The notes under the pieces are model-generated. The model saw only the letters and a list, made by a program, of their open reading frames with translations, searched no databases and was not told the origin of the DNA. From Salminus brasiliensis (Eukaryota > Chordata > Actinopteri > Characiformes > Bryconidae), in the NCBI RefSeq assembly GCF_030463535.1, contig NC_132881.1:42049208-42113207 (forward strand): DNA of 64,000 nt, written 5' to 3'. Below are positions 31,571-45,800 of the stretch, one piece after another. Numbering within the stretch: position 1 is the first letter of the stretch; every line of letters begins with the position of its first letter. A program made the position numbers and the translations under genes.

Positions 31571-32400
31571 TCAAGCGTGAAAACAAACTAAGTAGCAGTA
31601 ACAGTTTGACCAGCATGATTCAGATGAAACTGGAGCCGTGGTCACAAAACGCTGGACATTCCCAAGGGTCTGCAGTAGATGTGATTGCCCATCACCCATC
31701 ACTTTCAAAACTGCAGGATAGAGGAGAAAAGACTGAACTCCTGCCTCCCTCACTGCAGTGAAAGCACTGGGTTTCTTGGCAGTCGTCAGAGAAATGTCCG
31801 GGAAGGAACTGGCCAGTATGAGTTCCCGGTCATTATAACGGAGCAACTTAAATATGATGGTGCGGGTTTTTCGTGATCCATCACAGCCCTGTATTAGACA
31901 CAATGAGATTGTTCTTCTTCAAACTCCCGCTTGGACAATACTGGAAACCAAGCTTGGAGCTGCTTCTGGATAAAACCGATAGGGCCCTCTGCTAGCGAAT
32001 AGGAGACAGAGAATGCGCAGGTTGTTCTGCCAGGCCCCGGGTCTCTCAGGTCAACCCCTACCTGTTCGAGACCGTCCAAACAAAGTGTTCTGATAGAAGT
32101 TTCCTCTGCTCTTTTTGCTCGCCCCTGAGATAGTCTAGCTTTGAACATACACTCTGAAATGTAGACATTTGGGTTGCAAATTTTTCCCGCATTCCTGATT
32201 GCTCCGCCATGATCGTTTTCTCCAGCCACACCAAAGGATCCGCCATGTTGTACAGAGGCGAATGTGAGTCAGATTTTACCTTTTTCTTCGTGGCAACAAG
32301 TTTGGAGTACAAAGCAGCTGTTTCCTGTTTATAGCTATCCTTGAGTGCCCCGGTTACCAAAAATCGTAAATAAAATAAGGACCAAACTCGATTTTAAATT
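31571..32400 (-). pseudogene. L1-type retrotransposon ORF1 relic
   Basis: Three broken frames follow the layout of a fish L1 ORF1 protein: an N-terminal part (32058-32360) with a Lys-rich stretch and a coiled-coil-like QSVCSKLDYLRGEQKEQRK; a middle part in another frame (31894-32229); and a C-terminal part (31571-31903) with KTRTIIFKLLRYNDRELIL, as in the RNA-binding C-terminal domain. Frameshifts separate them. No reverse transcriptase follows, so this is a truncated, dead copy. Confidence 0.7.
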
Positions 32401-32500
32401 TTTTAAAGGGGAATGTCGTGTCACGTCCAAGCCCATGTACGGCGTCATGTGACTTACATAGCGTTTTTAAGTTCTCCTGACTCACATTTTTTAGTTAGCA

Positions 32501-32996
32501 TCTCAGTTTAAGCAACAGTGCTGTTGAGCCTTAAAAACGTTAGTAAAGGAGCTGCAGCTGAAACTGATTAAATACTGTGTAAGATCTTCAGTCTGTGTTT
32601 TTCTTCCTTTGACAATGAAGCTCTGAGGCCTTGCTGGGTTTTGAACTACTCACATTTCATGAACAGCAGTTAGACTGTAGGGCCACCCTAGAACTACATA
32701 AAACCACAGTTCTGAGAAAATTCATCCTTCCACAAAAATGTACATGGCTTCACACCTCTAAAATGGTGTGACTATCTAACCATCTGCCACAGCTCTCTAT
32801 GGTAAGAAACCTGAGAGTAGGAAGGCCTCTCTCCATGTGATAGGGGGAGCCCTAACATGCAGATGGGAATAAACAGTACACAGATTGGAGGGGAGGAGGC
32901 ACAGACTAAACATCTTACACAGTATTTAATCAGTATCAGCTGCAGCTCATGTACTGCTGCTTTTGAGGTTCAACTCAGTATGTGTTGTTGCCTGAA
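32501..32996. mobile_element. Long-TIR element with tRNA-like core (copy 1)
   Basis: Left and right ends are inverted repeats of about 80 bp sharing GAGCTGCAGCTGAAACTGATTA and AAATACTGTGTAAGAT. The middle has a reverse-strand tRNA-like segment (GGGTGGCCCTACAGTCTAACTG). Related copies are at 47193-47673 and 61076-61362. Confidence 0.6.
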
Positions 32997-33206
32997 TTTT
33001 AAAGCGTTACAAAGTGACAAAAATGTGCTTTGTAAGTTTTTTGCTCTTATAAAATAAATTAAAATGCCATACATTTCATTCATCACTCACATTATTTCTT
33101 CAGCTGAATTGTCTAAACATCTGTTACAACTGAAAAAAAACATTTACTATTGAGGTGCATTTTAAACTGTTAATGGCCGGTGACCTCTACAGCGGATAGG
33201 TCATCT

Positions 33207-33471
33207 ACACTCTTAAAAATGAAGGTGCTGTAAAGGGTTCTTTTAGCAATGCCATAAAATATCCAATGTTGTTTCCTTAAAGAGCTGTTTCTGTAAAGGA
33301 GATAAGTGTAAAAAAAAAATGTAATGTAATGTTGGTAATAACCTTTATATCCACTTCTTTAAACATTTAAAAGACTCTCTTTTGCAAAAATCTTCCTTTT
33401 GAAAACAAAAATGGTTCTTCTGTGGTATTTCTCAAAAAGACCTTTACAGCACCTTCATTTTTAAGGGTGTG
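33207..33471. mobile_element. MITE with 30-bp terminal inverted repeats
   Basis: Begins ACACTCTTAAAAATGAAGGTGCTGTAAAGG and ends with its near-exact reverse complement (CCTTTACAGCACCTTCATTTTTAAGGGTGT). About 265 bp, non-coding. The family is common in fish. Confidence 0.85.
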
Positions 33472-33894
33472 CAATGTATCTTTGTCAAATTAGTAGATAT
33501 AAAAAAAAAATCAATTGCCCATGTTTTAAGTCTGTAAATTTGGGGGCAATAAAAAGCTTGCCTCAGTTATTTAATAATTTGTGCATTAACGGTAAAGCTG
33601 AGTGGATGAGGTGACTCGGATCTGTGTTATTACACAGTTGAGAGCTTTGAGAGTTTATATACTCTTTTTGCACCCACACAAATACGCATGTACCCACAAG
33701 CTGCTTCAGCTGTCTCCGTTTTTGCAATCACAAGAAAACCGAGACAAGATGTTTCCTTGAAACTATGCTGCCTTAAACCATGCCCACAATACAGCCTCTG
33801 TGTCAGTCTGTGCTAGAGTGTATTGATCTGACCTGCAGCCCTACTGTACAGTTCTTTACAACTAGACTTGACCCCTCAGACACTGCGGTGGAAT

Positions 33895-36800
33895 ATGGCA
33901 CCAAAACAGCTTTGGATGATCAGCCTAGGTAATGTCTTAGTTCTTTACCGTCATTGGTGGTTGTGATCTTGTTTTTTCTACATTGTGGCTAAAGATAGTG
34001 ACATGCATGACAGTGAGCTGTGAAGGTGAAACTGAAAACAAGTACATTTTATTGAACTGCATTTATTTTGATCCAAATACACTGTATGTCCAGATATTTG
34101 TGGATACCCCTTCTAATGAATACATTTAGCTACTTTAAGTTACACCAATTGCTGACACAGATGTGCAAAAGTGCACAGAAAGCTAGTCTATTTACAGACA
34201 CAACCTGTGTTTATAGATAGATAGACAGATAGAAAGATAAATACATACATACATACAAATATACATACATACATACATAGATAGATAGACAGACAGACGG
34301 ACAGACAGCTGTTCATTCTCGAGGTAAGCAGTACATGTTCCAACAATCATAAGCAAAAATTTATATTTCTAAATAATAGCTGCTATAAATTTGTTTATAT
34401 TTGGTATTCAGTATCCTTTTCTGAAAACTCAATCTAAAAAATCCCACATATGGGGTGGGTGGGGTGCAGGTAGGATGATTCTAAGGGCCTGTGACTGACA
34501 GGGGCACTGGGGTATTTTGGAACAATTGTTAGAATTGTGGGTTACAGTGTAATATCTTTCCACCTGGCCCAAAAATCACAGGCAGCTCTTCTGGTTACAG
34601 TGTATATTTTCTATTTCTTTAGCAGTTAGAGTACTACCAAACACATGGACTGCGCAGTACATGTCAGTATGTGTAAAATATTTGATTATTTACGTCTGGA
34701 AACTTAAAATCTTTCCACCTGTAAATCAGCTTCACTACATGTTTACTTATATTTTGCTGCTGTCCAATGAAAATAATTCTCTCTATTTTAATTTTTTCTA
34801 TTTTAGTTTTTTCTATGGTTTGAGCCAACAGAAATGCTCTAAATGACTTGGAATAAACTCTTATTTCACATTGACTTAAGCTAAGAACATTTTTGACTTC
34901 TCATGTAAAGTCCTTTTTTTGGAGATACATGTTTTTCACTGGACAGCGACGATATACACTTTGTTACTCTTTTTTTGCTCACATCTGGATTTTCTTGGTA
35001 GGCTGACATAAGAATGAGAGAAATTAATATGTTTACTGTTATTTCTGAAGAAAAATTATTGCCAACTGCAATCTGGATGATTGCCAGCCTGTAAAACCAC
35101 TACAATCCTTAGGTTCTCTACCCTGGCACCAGGTTTCAGTATTCAGACAATTGAATATCGGACAGATAAAAGACTGAACCACAAACAGCACACACTCACA
35201 TTGTATGAAGTGTTGTTGTTAGCTGTGTGTTTCTTCGTGTGGTGTTACTACACCACAGAGTGTTTGCGTCGTATGCACATAATAGCCTCAATTAAGATGC
35301 TCATTTTATTTAGCTGATTTAAGCGTCGCTCATTTTTAAAGATGAAAAAACAGCTGTACAAAGATGATTCTTTAGTGGTTGAGCGAGCATCACACTGAAC
35401 ACTCTCTCTCTCTACCAGTTTCTCAATGCTAAGATACTTTTAAAACTGGGCCTAGATCGGTATCAGCCGATACTTAATATTTTAATATCAGTATCCGAAT
35501 TTCACAATTTGGATACATTTCTGGACCTTTAATCTAAAAGTCTTCTTTTCACAGCCAAATAATAAACAAATCTGGTCCTAATCTTTAATTAGAAATTACA
35601 TTAGATATTAGGACAGACACCTTTTTGGAGATACATGTTTTTCATTGGACTGCGACAATATACACTTCTAAACACACATAATAATAATAAAACCTGACAA
35701 GTAGAACCATCTATCTTTGATCTAGAACATTTGTTTAATTAAATGGATGAACTGCAGACTCCTGAAAATATATATACCTTGTATTGGGTTATACTGTAGC
35801 TGATACTGTACACACTGAATAAGTGCAGTAACTTCTACATCTATACATGAGTTCCTCTCTACATTTCTAGAAAGGCTTTACACTAGGTATTAGAACAATT
35901 CTGCAAGGATTTGATTGTATTCAGCCCTGGGAGCATTAGAGAGGTCAGGTACTGATGTCGCATGATTAGCTAATCAAGGCCACTACAGCTCATCCTAAAA
36001 GTATTGGATGGAGCTCTTTCACTCTACAGTTTGCAGTTTCACTGCAGTTTCACTGCTTCTCAGCCTAATTCTTGACGGCTTCATACCCCTCTAGCTGACA
36101 CTTGACATTTATGATAATGTGTCGAGTTAACTCCTATGTCTCCACGCCGGGCCTGAAAGTGTTAATACAAACTTTTATTACCATTTAGTCCCTGTAGATA
36201 CTGAGTGATGTACCTCAGCGTGCAATAAGCCTTGGAGTCTGAAGGGGTTAATGAGTGTCTTTTTCTCGATTGATTATCTTCAGCAACAGGGGGGTTATTT
36301 TAGTTTTTAGAGTTTTGTGTTCAAGTTTATCAGTTCAGTCTATTTCACTGTGTTGAAGATGAAGAACAATGATTGCCAACTGCAATTTGGATGATTGCCA
36401 GCCTGTAAAGTACACATCTGAAACCACTACAATCCTTAGGTTCTCTACCCTGGCACCAGGTTTCAGTATTCAGTATTCAGACAATTGAATATCGGACAGA
36501 TTAAAGGCTGAACCTCAAACAGCACACACTCACATTGTATGAAGTGTTGTTGTTAGCTGTGTGTTTCTTCGTGTGGTGTTACTACACCACAGAGTGTTTG
36601 CGTCGTATGCGTATAATAACCTCAATTACGATGCTCATCTGGTGAAAATAAAAATTACTCATTTAAGCGCCGCTTATTTTTAAAGATGAAAAATCTGCTC
36701 TGAATTTCCTAAAAGTGTTTTAAAAGATGATTCTTTAGTGGTTGAGCGAGCATCACACTGAACACTCTCTACCAGTGTCTTAAGGCTAAGATGCTTTTAA

Positions 36801-39800
36801 ACTTGGGCCCAGATCGGTATCAGACGATATTTAATATTTCAATCTCGGTCTCAGAATTTCACAATTTGGATACATTTCTGGACCGTTAATCTAAAATTCT
36901 TCTTTTCAAATAATATACAAGTCTGGTCCTAATCTTTAATTAGAAATTACATTAGAAATTAGGACATTTCTGTGAGGATTTGATTGTATTGCACAATTGC
37001 TCAAGAGCATGAGTGAGGAACTGATGTTGATGTTGGTTCACAAAAGCCATTCCAACTCGTCCCAAATGTATCTCCTGCTGAATAAATGGTCTCTACTTCT
37101 GCCTCCATAGACTACAAACTCCAAATCCCAAAATCCCTCATAGTCTGACATCATCGCTATTGTGTCCCCTCTCCACCAATCATGAACAGTTATCATCAGT
37201 TCTGATCAGTATCACCTGTTCAATATTAGCCCTTTTGTACTTAAACCCCTCTGTATTGCTAACCTGTCTGTTGTTTATTGAGTGATCTGGCTTGTATTGC
37301 TTTTTATGTATGACCCTCTTTATTGTTTACCGGTCTCCTCTTTGTTGCATTGCCCTGTAGATTGGTTTGCCTGCAGCCTTTTTACCTGTCTGGTTCATCT
37401 CTCTGGCTTGGTGTTGTGATTACTCTTCTGGTAATGTCTGTTATGTCTGCTGTGGTTTGTGCCTTTTTGCACCTGTTTTATGCACCGTTTTATGTCTGCG
37501 AGCGTCTGGTTGGTTTCCCCAGCATTGCATGAAACTCCATCACTCTAGAGAACGCATTCGCTAGAGGACTTTACACTCCTCTGGCCGACACTTGGCATTG
37601 GGCATAGTGACCCAGAATGCTCCGGAGCGCCCCATTGTATTCTCTATTTCTGTAATACTCTTCCATGAGTATTGTGTGTCTGGGTATCCACACTGACTAA
37701 TAAATACATTACTGTATTTTGTAGTAAGCTTAGAGGTATCTTTTGAATCCTAGGTCACCTGGGTCAGTAATGCGTTCCAGAATGCTGCCAGGAATCTTGG
37801 CCCCATGAAAAGATACTACACCGGCCCCTACAACAATTCATACATTTTATAGGACAACTGTCAGTCACAGGCCCTTAGAATCGCCCCAATTCCCCCTCTC
37901 CATACTGTTCCCATAAATGGGTGCATGTTAAAGTAACTGAATTGACTTTAATTAGATTTAGATGTAGTATTTTTTTACCTTTTGGACATATGTTCACAGA
38001 CCTTCTGTCTAATTCTAAGTGGAATTGGCTGCATCTCTAAATGACTAAATGATTTTTACAGGTAATTCACGTTTCTCATTTCTGTCCCACAGTGCTGTGT
38101 AGTGTTGTCTCCTTCACAACAGCCGTTGATTGGAAACTGGAGACACTCACTAGTCTTCAGTCTTATCGGCACTCTTGCGTGATTATTCCGTGTACGTTTC
38201 AGTATGAGAAGTGCACCAGCGAGAGCACACCTGAGAGAGGATTGTGGTTAAAGGATGAGGTGAAGGTCTACGACACTAATACCTCCAACATAGACTCAGC
38301 TTTCAGCGGACGTACAGAGCTGCTGGGGAATGTGACAAAGAAGAACTGCACGCTGAAGATCGACAACCTGAGGGAGGCAGATTCTGGACAATACGTCTTC
38401 AGGGTGGAAGGACGCACTTCACAGGGTGGTATATGTCATTATACTTACAACAGACAGCCAGTGAATTTGCAAGTACACAATAACGGTGAGTCCAATCAAG
38501 TCAATCAAGTCATCTCCTTAACCATACTGGCATGTCCTTCAAAATGCCATGAATGTTAAAATAGCTTACATCACGTATGACAACAGTTAATAGAGGTAAA
38601 TATCTGCAGTGGTGTTATTTGTCTTTTTGCTTTCTGAGAGGCTAATTTCTGGAAGTAATACTTGAGTTTCATTCCCAAATGCTTTATTCTCAAACTGCTA
38701 TTACAAAAATTACAAATAATAGAGTAATAATTTAACACAATCATAAAAATACACATTATTGGTAACACTTTACAGTGACAGCATTCATGGCATTCATATT
38801 TGTTGCATTACAAGTACATAATCCAACTGAAATATTCATCAAATGCATTTTTATAGTAGGTATTTTATAATGTAATAGATTAAAATGTCCAGAATAAAAA
38901 ATTACCAATATTCAAAGATCAAATTCAATATTAGGCCTCTAATATTACTATTACTAACAATTATCCCCCCCCAATAATGTTCAAAAAGCTCTCATGGCTC
39001 TTACAAAAACTAACAATGAATGATGTTACATTCTTTTACACTGATCAGCCATAACATTAAAAACCCAATGCCTTATGCTCTGATCATTTTTAGCAATGGC
39101 TCCACAAAAAACTTTTGAATGTGTTCTGTGGTGTGAAACACCAAGACATAAGCAACAGATCCTTTAAATCCTGTAAGTTGTGAGGTAGGGCCTCCATGAG
39201 TATCAGTGCCCATGACCCTGTCGCCGCTTCACTGGTTGTAGGTACTGACCACTGCTCCTGGGAACACCCCACAAGACCTGCCTAATGTTTTGAAGATGTT
39301 CTGACCCAGTCATTTAGTCATCATTATTTGGCTCTTGTCAAAGTAGCTCAAATTCTTGCCTGCTTTTTCTGCTTCCAACGCATCACCTTCACCTTCACAT
39401 AGTATGTAATCAAACATTAATGCTTTCCAGGCATACAGTCCCTTACAGTGGTTTTATTTATACAAAATAGAAATACAGAATATATACAATTATTTTAACT
39501 TACACTATACTAACACACTACATACACTATATATTTACTATACATACACTATATACACACTATATACACTATATACACACTACATACACTATACATTTAC
39601 TATACACACACTATACATACACTATATACACACTTTATACACTATACACACTACATACACTTTACATTTACTATACACACACTATACATACACTATATAC
39701 ACTATACACACACTACATACACTATATACACTATATGCACACTACATACACTATACACACACTACATACACTATACATTTACTATACACACACTATACAT

Positions 39801-42800
39801 ACACTATATACACACTATATACACTATACACACACTAAATACACTATACATTTACTATACACACACTATACATACACTATATACACTATACACACACTAC
39901 ATACACTATACATTTACTATACATACACTATATACACACTATATACACTATACACACACTACATACACTATACATTTACTATACATACACTATATACACA
40001 CTATATACACTATATACACACTACATACACTATACATTTACTATACATACACTATACATTTACTATACACACACTATACATACACTATATACACAGTATA
40101 TACACTATACACACACTACATACACTATACATTTACTATACATACACTATATACACACTATATACACTATACACACACTACATACACTATATATTTACTA
40201 TACACACTCTATACATACACTATATACACACTATATACACTATACAGACACACTACACACACTATACATACACTATATACACTATATACACTATCCACAC
40301 ACTATATACACTATACACACACTATACATACACTATATACACACTTTATACACTATACACACACTACATACACTATATATTTACTATACACACACTATAC
40401 ATACACTATATACACACTATATACACTATACACACACTATATACACTATATATTTACTATACACACACTATACATACACTATATACACACTATATACACT
40501 ATACAGACACACTACATACACTATACATTTACTATACACACACTATACATACACTATATACACTATATACACACTACACACACTATACATACACTATATA
40601 CACTATACACACACCAAACATACAGTATATACACATTATATACACACTATACACACACTATATACATACTATATACACTACACATTTACTATACACACAT
40701 TATACATACACTACATACACTACACATTCACTATACACACACTATACATTTACTATACACACACTATACACACACCATACATACACTATACATACATTAC
40801 ATACACTATACACACATTACACGTACACTATACACACACTACATATACACTACATACAGTATACACACACACCATACATACACTATACTGTGATGACACA
40901 ACGTGCAGAACGTCCTGCATGCCTGCACTTAATCCAGTTCATAGGACTACACACTATTCTTTTGCAGTTCCACGTCCATAATCAACAATACAAACAGATT
41001 GTGCTTGTGTGGAGTCATATCTTTGAAAACATGATGATTTGAAACTAACAGACAGGCAGTGGACATGCAAAGGCTATATTAGGCGGTTGGGGTGGAGGAC
41101 TGTCCCCACATGCACACTTGGGCTGTGTCCAGCAAAACTTGATATATTAAGGAGGAGAGGTCCCCTCGTTCTGACAGGAGCTCAATTGTGGATTAAATGC
41201 CAGTGTTTTTTCCCGGTGGTGTTGGTCTCGTGCCAGGGTCTAAGAGGCCCCCCCAATCCGTCTGTGTAGGTTAAGTGATGATGGTGTACAACTGGAATTG
41301 TACGACTTGGGAATCAGGACTGTGTTTGTAATCGAGAATATCTTCTTCTGCGTCTTATAGATCAGTCTGTGTGTCATGTTGTGACGTTATTCCTCCCATC
41401 GTGATTGGTTAATGGTAATCAGGTGTAATTGTATGATCAGTAATAAAACAACTACGGTTTAAACTGCTCTCAGTCTCCTCTCCCCTTTATTTCTATTGTT
41501 TCTAGTTGTAACTAAACATATACATACACTATACACACTGCATACACACACTAAACATATACTATGCACACTGTTCAAAATGTGCAGGTTTAACATATAA
41601 TCTGTAAAACAGAGAAGTCTTTGGTTGGTGCAGACTGAGCAGAGATCGCAGTTCTAGTAAGTAAGTAGTGCAGAGTGTGTGTGTATAGGGTGGAGGCGTG
41701 ATGAGATATCTGGCGTAATGAGATTGGTTAGGCTGTTCAGCAGCCTTATTGCTTCAGGGGAAAAAGCTGCCTCAAAACCGACTGCTTCTGGTCTTCATGT
41801 TTCTGTAACTCCTGATGTCTTTGCGGGCACAGTCCTGGAGTATAGATTTTGAAATGATCCGACCAGCAATTAACCTCCCTGATGGTTCCCATTTGAGCTT
41901 CTGCCTATAGGTGGGCAGGAGAAGGATGGAGGAGTAATGAAGAAATAAAGATTTTAAAAAGTCAGAAGAACAATAGAAAGGTGTTTAAATGGACATGGTT
42001 AGTTTTTAAGAAAATTACCAGTACTCTTGATGATGAAAAGCATGTAAAATAGTAGGGTTTGTGTAATATTTTTGTTTAATTATTTTCTGATATTTTTACT
42101 GTGAGATAAATGTGTTAACTGGAAAATAGATTTTGTTTGTTACAAAAATTACAAATAATAGAGTAATAATTTAACACAATCATAAAAATACACATTATTG
42201 GTAACACTTTACAGTGACGGCATTCATTTGTTACATTACAAGTACATAATCCAACTGAAATATTAATCAAATGCATTTTTATTGAGTAGTTATTTTATAA
42301 TGTGATAGATTAAAACATGATCAGTGATGTTTAACATGTACTGTATTGTGATAATATCATTAATTCCTGATATTCAAGGATTAATATTACTATAACTAAC
42401 ACCCCCCCCCCCCTCTCTAATATGTTCAAAAAGCTCTCATGGCTCTTACAAAAACTAACAATGAATGATGTTACATATTTTTACACTGATCAGTCATAAC
42501 ATTAAAACCCCAATGCCTTATGCTCTGATCATTTTTAGCAATGGCTCCACAAAAACTTTGAATGTGTTCTGTGGTGTGACCAAGACATAAGCAACAGATC
42601 CTTCAAGTCCTGTAAGTTGTGAGGTAGGGCCTCCATGAGTATCAGTGAGCTTTGATATTTATATGTGTGTCCAGCAAAACTGAAGAGAAAGAAAAGAGAA
42701 ATAGATTTTGTTTGGCTTGATAAATCAGTTAATAATTATTAAGTAAATGTGTAATTAAGTAATGTGTTTAAACATTGTGTAGTTGTTTAGACACTGATGG

Positions 42801-45800
42801 TTCAAACAATAACTACTAAGGTATTCCTAGTTGGTGGTTGTGATGTTGCTATGTTGTTACTAGGTGTTTGATGTGGTTGCTAGGGTGTCACTAGATGGTT
42901 GCATTGGAGTTCACAGGTGGTTGCTAAGGTGTTGCTAGATTGTTGCTTTGGAATCCTAAGTGGCTGCTGTGGTTCTGCTTTGGGTGCTTTTATCCGCTTA
43001 AAGCAATAGTCTGTATGTTCTGGTGAGAATGTGTAATTACACCAAGTGTGGTGGGAGAGTACTTTAACAGGTGCACTGTGCTCTCCTTTCAGAGCGAGTG
43101 AATCTACATATTGCAAAGTTGCATTTAGTCAGTTTCTTTGGGCTGACGGTGGGTGAATGAGCAGATGAAGACTGGGTTTGCCATTCTCATATCTCCATGT
43201 TCGTAGCAGCCGTTCTCTTTAGCCGTGCAACGGTTGCTCAGGTAACCAGCCAACGGTGCTGGATCTTCTTTTAGAGGCTGTGCATGTGACGTATGTACGT
43301 ATGTACCCTGACATGGTCAGGAAAAGTCCCACGAAAACCTTCCTGTTGTTGGAATGAATGTCCAGTATTCAGCTTTTGCAGAGATGTTTGCAAAGCACAC
43401 TGACCACTCAGATTTTCGGACCTCCCCACTCAGAAAGACAGAAAACTGATCATTTAAGAACTGCTGCTTTAAAATACATATTGTTGCTGTCACGCAAAAA
43501 CCTTGTATCTCCATTTTTGCTGTTAGTCCCTTTTGACAATGTAAATCTGGCAGTTGTTGTTTATAGTGTATACCAAAATGTCATGACCAATGGACTGCTG
43601 GAAAGGCTCCAAAATATATATTTGTTGCATTGACTTTATCCCCTTAAACCGCCTAGGGCCAGCAGGCGGGCTGAAATAGTTCTACCACAGAATAGCCCCA
43701 CCAGCCTTTCTACGTTAAGGGGTTTAAGAAAGTTATAAGGGTAAAAAATGTCTAACAGCATCAATATGTAAATAATAGAAGGTATTTGAAAGGCGACTAT
43801 TTCCTAATACTAGACGAATACAAGACTATAGCTACAGTATTTATTAATCCCAACAAATCAAGCAATAATTCATAAAGAAAAGAAAGATTGTATGGCATAA
43901 ATGCACGATAAAATTCAGGGAGATTGAACAGAATAAAACCTTCTTTGCGTTTGTAAAGTAAAACTGTAAAACTGCTCTCTACTTTCAGGATCCTGGCCTT
44001 GTCCTGAAACCACAGTGGCCACAGCAGCAAGGTAATAACTAACCTCCGTCCTTTACCCTAGGCATGCAACCAGTCATCAGCATGGAAGAGGTGAAAGTTG
44101 GATCTCTTGCTACGGTCACATGTTCAGTCAAATACATCTGTCTGTCAAACCCACCTGACCTCATCTGGAGTCACGAGCAAAGAGGAAACAAGAGCTCAGT
44201 TCAGAATCAGGATGGAGATCAATGGACACTGATGTCCATTTTGACCTTTCTGACCCAAGATAGTGACCTAGACACTGTGATCAACTGTACTGCAAAATAC
44301 AAGAGCCAGTCACCTTTGAGTTATGAGGAAGAGAGTGAATCAGCTTTGCTTAAATTAGGCTGTAAGTAGTTAATTAAATTAATTAAAATAATTAAAAATG
44401 ATAAAATTGTCAACCAGTAAATGTCTATTCCAATGAGTGATCCAATTGGGTTCTTTTGACTATACACTATATGGACAAAAGTATTGGGACACCTGCTGAT
44501 TCGTAGTTTTTTCCTGAAATCAACATTATTAACAGTACTAGCTGTCTCTACTGTCCAGGGAAGAAGGCTTTCCACTAGATTTTGGAGAAACATTGCTGTT
44601 AAAATTTGATTGCATTCATCAACAAGAGTGTTAGTGAGCCCAGGATGTTGGTTGATCACCACCCCACCTCATCTTCAATTTCCCAGTACATGCACTATAC
44701 AAGCTGTGTGTGTGTATTAAAACGGGGTGTCCACAAACATTTGGACATATAGTGTATGTATTTTATTGGGCCTATCTAGTCACAGGCACTAACAGCATGT
44801 TTTTTTAATTGTGTATTAATCCAGTTCGAGTTACAAGAGTGTGGTTATTCCAGCTCACCTTGCGTTTGTTTCTTTCAGATCTGCCGAGGATAAAACAAGA
44901 ATCTGCTTGTTCCAAAACTCTGTGTGTTTGTGTGGTCGAATCCAGACCCCCCAGCATTATAACATGGATCCTTTCAGATGGGCAATCAACTTTAAAGAGA
45001 ACTGAAACCAAAGAACATAGAGTCGAAGATAAATTAAATATATCTGTGTTAAATGATAGACTAGTGTACTGTCAAGCCGTCAATTCCTTTGGGAATGCAA
45101 CAGTGAGCTTCAGTCTAGGTAGAGTAACCTTCTAGTATACTGTAATGTGACGGGGAGGACAAGAGGCTATGAGCTTCTTAATACCATAAACTGTGGACCT
45201 ATAATTCAGTTCTATTATATCTTCAGACTTGTTATCCAGTACGGGAGAGTGGAGATTAACACGTTTCAAGTTTTAGATTGAACTATTTGGGCATAGTTAA
45301 CTATTTTCAACAATTCCATTGACAATATATTTTCAGCACTTACTGTTCACAAACAATATGACTGATCGTGTTGATTAAATAGACTTTAGTCATTTATTTA
45401 TTTATTATCTGGGAGGCATATTTATACCACCTTGTTAAAACTAACCCCACCAAGTGGAGGCCATACTTTAGCCTGCCTAGTGGGCTACTATTATTTATTT
45501 ATTTTATTATTTATTATTTAATTTGGTAATTATTATTTGCTATTTCATAGCTACTATTTATTATTTGATAGATACTAGTATTTGTTAACTACCCTTTGTT
45601 TTAAAAAGTAACTATTATATGGTTGCTATTTATTATTTGACAAGTGCGTAGGTTTGTCAAACGTAAACATCTAGTTGAAAGAACTTTGCCACTTTTCACA
45701 ACCACAGCTTCTCACACATACGTGAAGCAGTAAAGCCAGTCCTGTTAGCGATGTGAGATAGGGAGGCGGGACTCATAGTCGAGAATGAGATCAGTTAACT

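Noticed and set aside
37323-37564. Cys/Leu-rich frames of 65-69 residues
   Set aside because: Two overlapping frames, no conserved pattern, inside repeat-like intron sequence.
37090-37810. Definite solo LTR
   Set aside because: A promoter-like and a polyA-like motif are present, but I could not find TG...CA ends with a target duplication.
39735-41042. 435-residue open frame of Thr, His, Tyr and Ile
   Set aside because: It is the translation of the TATACACAC minisatellite, whose units lack in-frame stops. It has no domain, and no start context or splice logic.
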